41,080 bases of DNA. It comes from JAGVPT01 sp035505655. GTDB taxonomy: Bacteria > Bacteroidota > Ignavibacteria > UBA10030 > UBA8401. The position numbers and the translations under genes were made by a program. The stretch lies in assembly GCA_035505655.1 (NCBI GenBank), contig DATJQP010000077.1, positions 1-41,080 of the forward strand. The letters run 5' to 3'. The stretch's first letter is position 1. Each line of letters opens with the position of its first letter. Shown piece after piece: positions 40,539-41,080 of this stretch. A model generated the notes under the pieces. The model worked only from the letters and a program-made list of their open reading frames with translations. It did not search any database and had not been told where the DNA came from.

Positions 40539-41080
40539 ATGCTCCTCTTGTCACAACGAAATGGTTTTCAACAGACGGGTCTCCTGAGTTATCGCACTCA
40601 AGTTGTCATTCTCATCATCTCTCTATTCGTCATCGCGCAAACGCTGAGAGCTCAGACCCCTCGCTTATCCGGTGTGACAATTTCGATCGAAAGAATTTCA
40701 ACCGAGCAAGGACTCTCGAACAGCTTGGTGCGCGCTATTACACAAGACAAACAGGGATTTATCTGGATTGGGACGGATAATGGCCTGAATAGATATGACG
40801 GAAAAGAATTCACGGTCTTCACACACTCTGCCGACACCAACAGCCTCAGCGACAATACCGTCTGGTCATTGTGCGAAGATCGGGAGGGCCTTCTTTGGGT
40901 GGGCACAACCCGGGGACTGAACAGGCTTGATCCGAGAACGATGAATTTCAAGAAATATTTCAATGAGCCCAACACCCCGTTAAGTCTTAGCAACGACGAG
41001 ATCAGGTCCATCTATCAAGATCGGATTGGAGTAATTTGGGTGGGGACGGCGCGCGGGTTGAACAAATTTGAGGAGAGGAC
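40539..41080 (+). CDS. Reg_prop two-component sensor, N-terminal part (cut by window edge)
   Basis: The first 180 codons of a longer protein; the frame is open to the last base. A signal peptide or membrane anchor (QVVILIISLFVIAQTLRAQ) is followed by two-component-propeller repeats: ISTEQGLSNSLVRAITQDKQGFIWIGTDNGLNRYDG, then DNTVWSLCEDREGLLWVGTTRGLNRLD and DEIRSIYQDRIGVIWVGTARGLNKF. This is the periplasmic sensor part typical of Bacteroidota hybrid histidine kinases and related regulators (Reg_prop/YYY architecture). The output domain (histidine kinase, GGDEF or other) lies beyond the window. The start at ATG 40539 gives a normal signal peptide. Codon use is less GC-rich than in the genes before it. 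Confidence 0.88.
   Translation, partial: MLLLSQRNGFQQTGLLSYRTQVVILIISLFVIAQTLRAQTPRLSGVTISIERISTEQGLSNSLVRAITQDKQGFIWIGTDNGLNRYDGKEFTVFTHSADTNSLSDNTVWSLCEDREGLLWVGTTRGLNRLDPRTMNFKKYFNEPNTPLSLSNDEIRSIYQDRIGVIWVGTARGLNKFEER

Overview
The window most likely comes from a moderately high-GC member of the Ignavibacteria or a close relative in the Bacteroidota/Chlorobiota group. The clearest marker is the C-terminus of the protein at 10916-13237. It has the YPNPFNP / IYNVLGQ / GVYFYRI / KKMLLLK pattern of a type IX secretion (T9SS) type A sorting domain in the form usual for that group. A second T9SS-type cargo protein, a PorV/PorQ-family outer-membrane barrel and a TonB-dependent receptor with an N-terminal carboxypeptidase-regulatory-like domain support this. 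Assignment below class level is not possible from this sequence.

Layout. 1-4.8 kb holds housekeeping and membrane genes: frr with a good terminator, a two-PspC-domain membrane protein, a small DUF5668-like membrane protein, and convergent polA with an intact proofreading site. 4.9-8.4 kb holds an EamA/DMT exporter and an MltD-like lytic transglycosylase with five LysM repeats. 8.4-20.3 kb is the most coherent accessory block, six consecutive plus-strand cell-surface genes: two T9SS cargo proteins, a lipoprotein, a TonB-dependent receptor, a PorV/PorQ barrel and an NHL-type lipoprotein. The last four overlap or nearly abut. 20.3-23.8 kb (minus strand) is an ECF-type vitamin/micronutrient importer (S, T and two different ATPases) ending in a flavin reductase, all with start-stop overlaps or gaps of a few bases. 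24.0-31.9 kb holds an acyl-CoA synthetase, an exported PAP2 phosphatase, an exported tandem-PDZ protein, a LonB-like AAA+ protease and a 6-phosphofructokinase. 32.2-39.2 kb is a plus-strand sugar/secretory group: exported GH38 alpha-mannosidase, aldo/keto reductase, exported PPC/DUF296 protein, Tat-exported GH13 enzyme and a DUF1801 protein. 39.3-41.1 kb has a small exported protein, tRNA-Asp(GTC), a repeat/hairpin array, a promoter-to-terminator unit without a convincing gene (candidate small RNA), and the first 180 codons of a Reg_prop (two-component propeller) sensor cut off by the window edge.

Themes. Several intergenic regions carry a recurrent promoter of the form TTGnnn - 16/17 bp - TATATT. 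The intergenic regions upstream of the PAP2 and GH38 genes carry degenerate tandem arrays, all with a 7-bp period but with different unit sequences. The two ECF ATPases have complementary losses: one lacks the switch histidine, the other lacks a recognisable LSGGQ signature. Together they should form one consensus and one degenerate ATP site. The GH13 enzyme has lost the Asn-His pair of conserved region I. No CRISPR array, insertion sequence, prophage or rRNA was seen.
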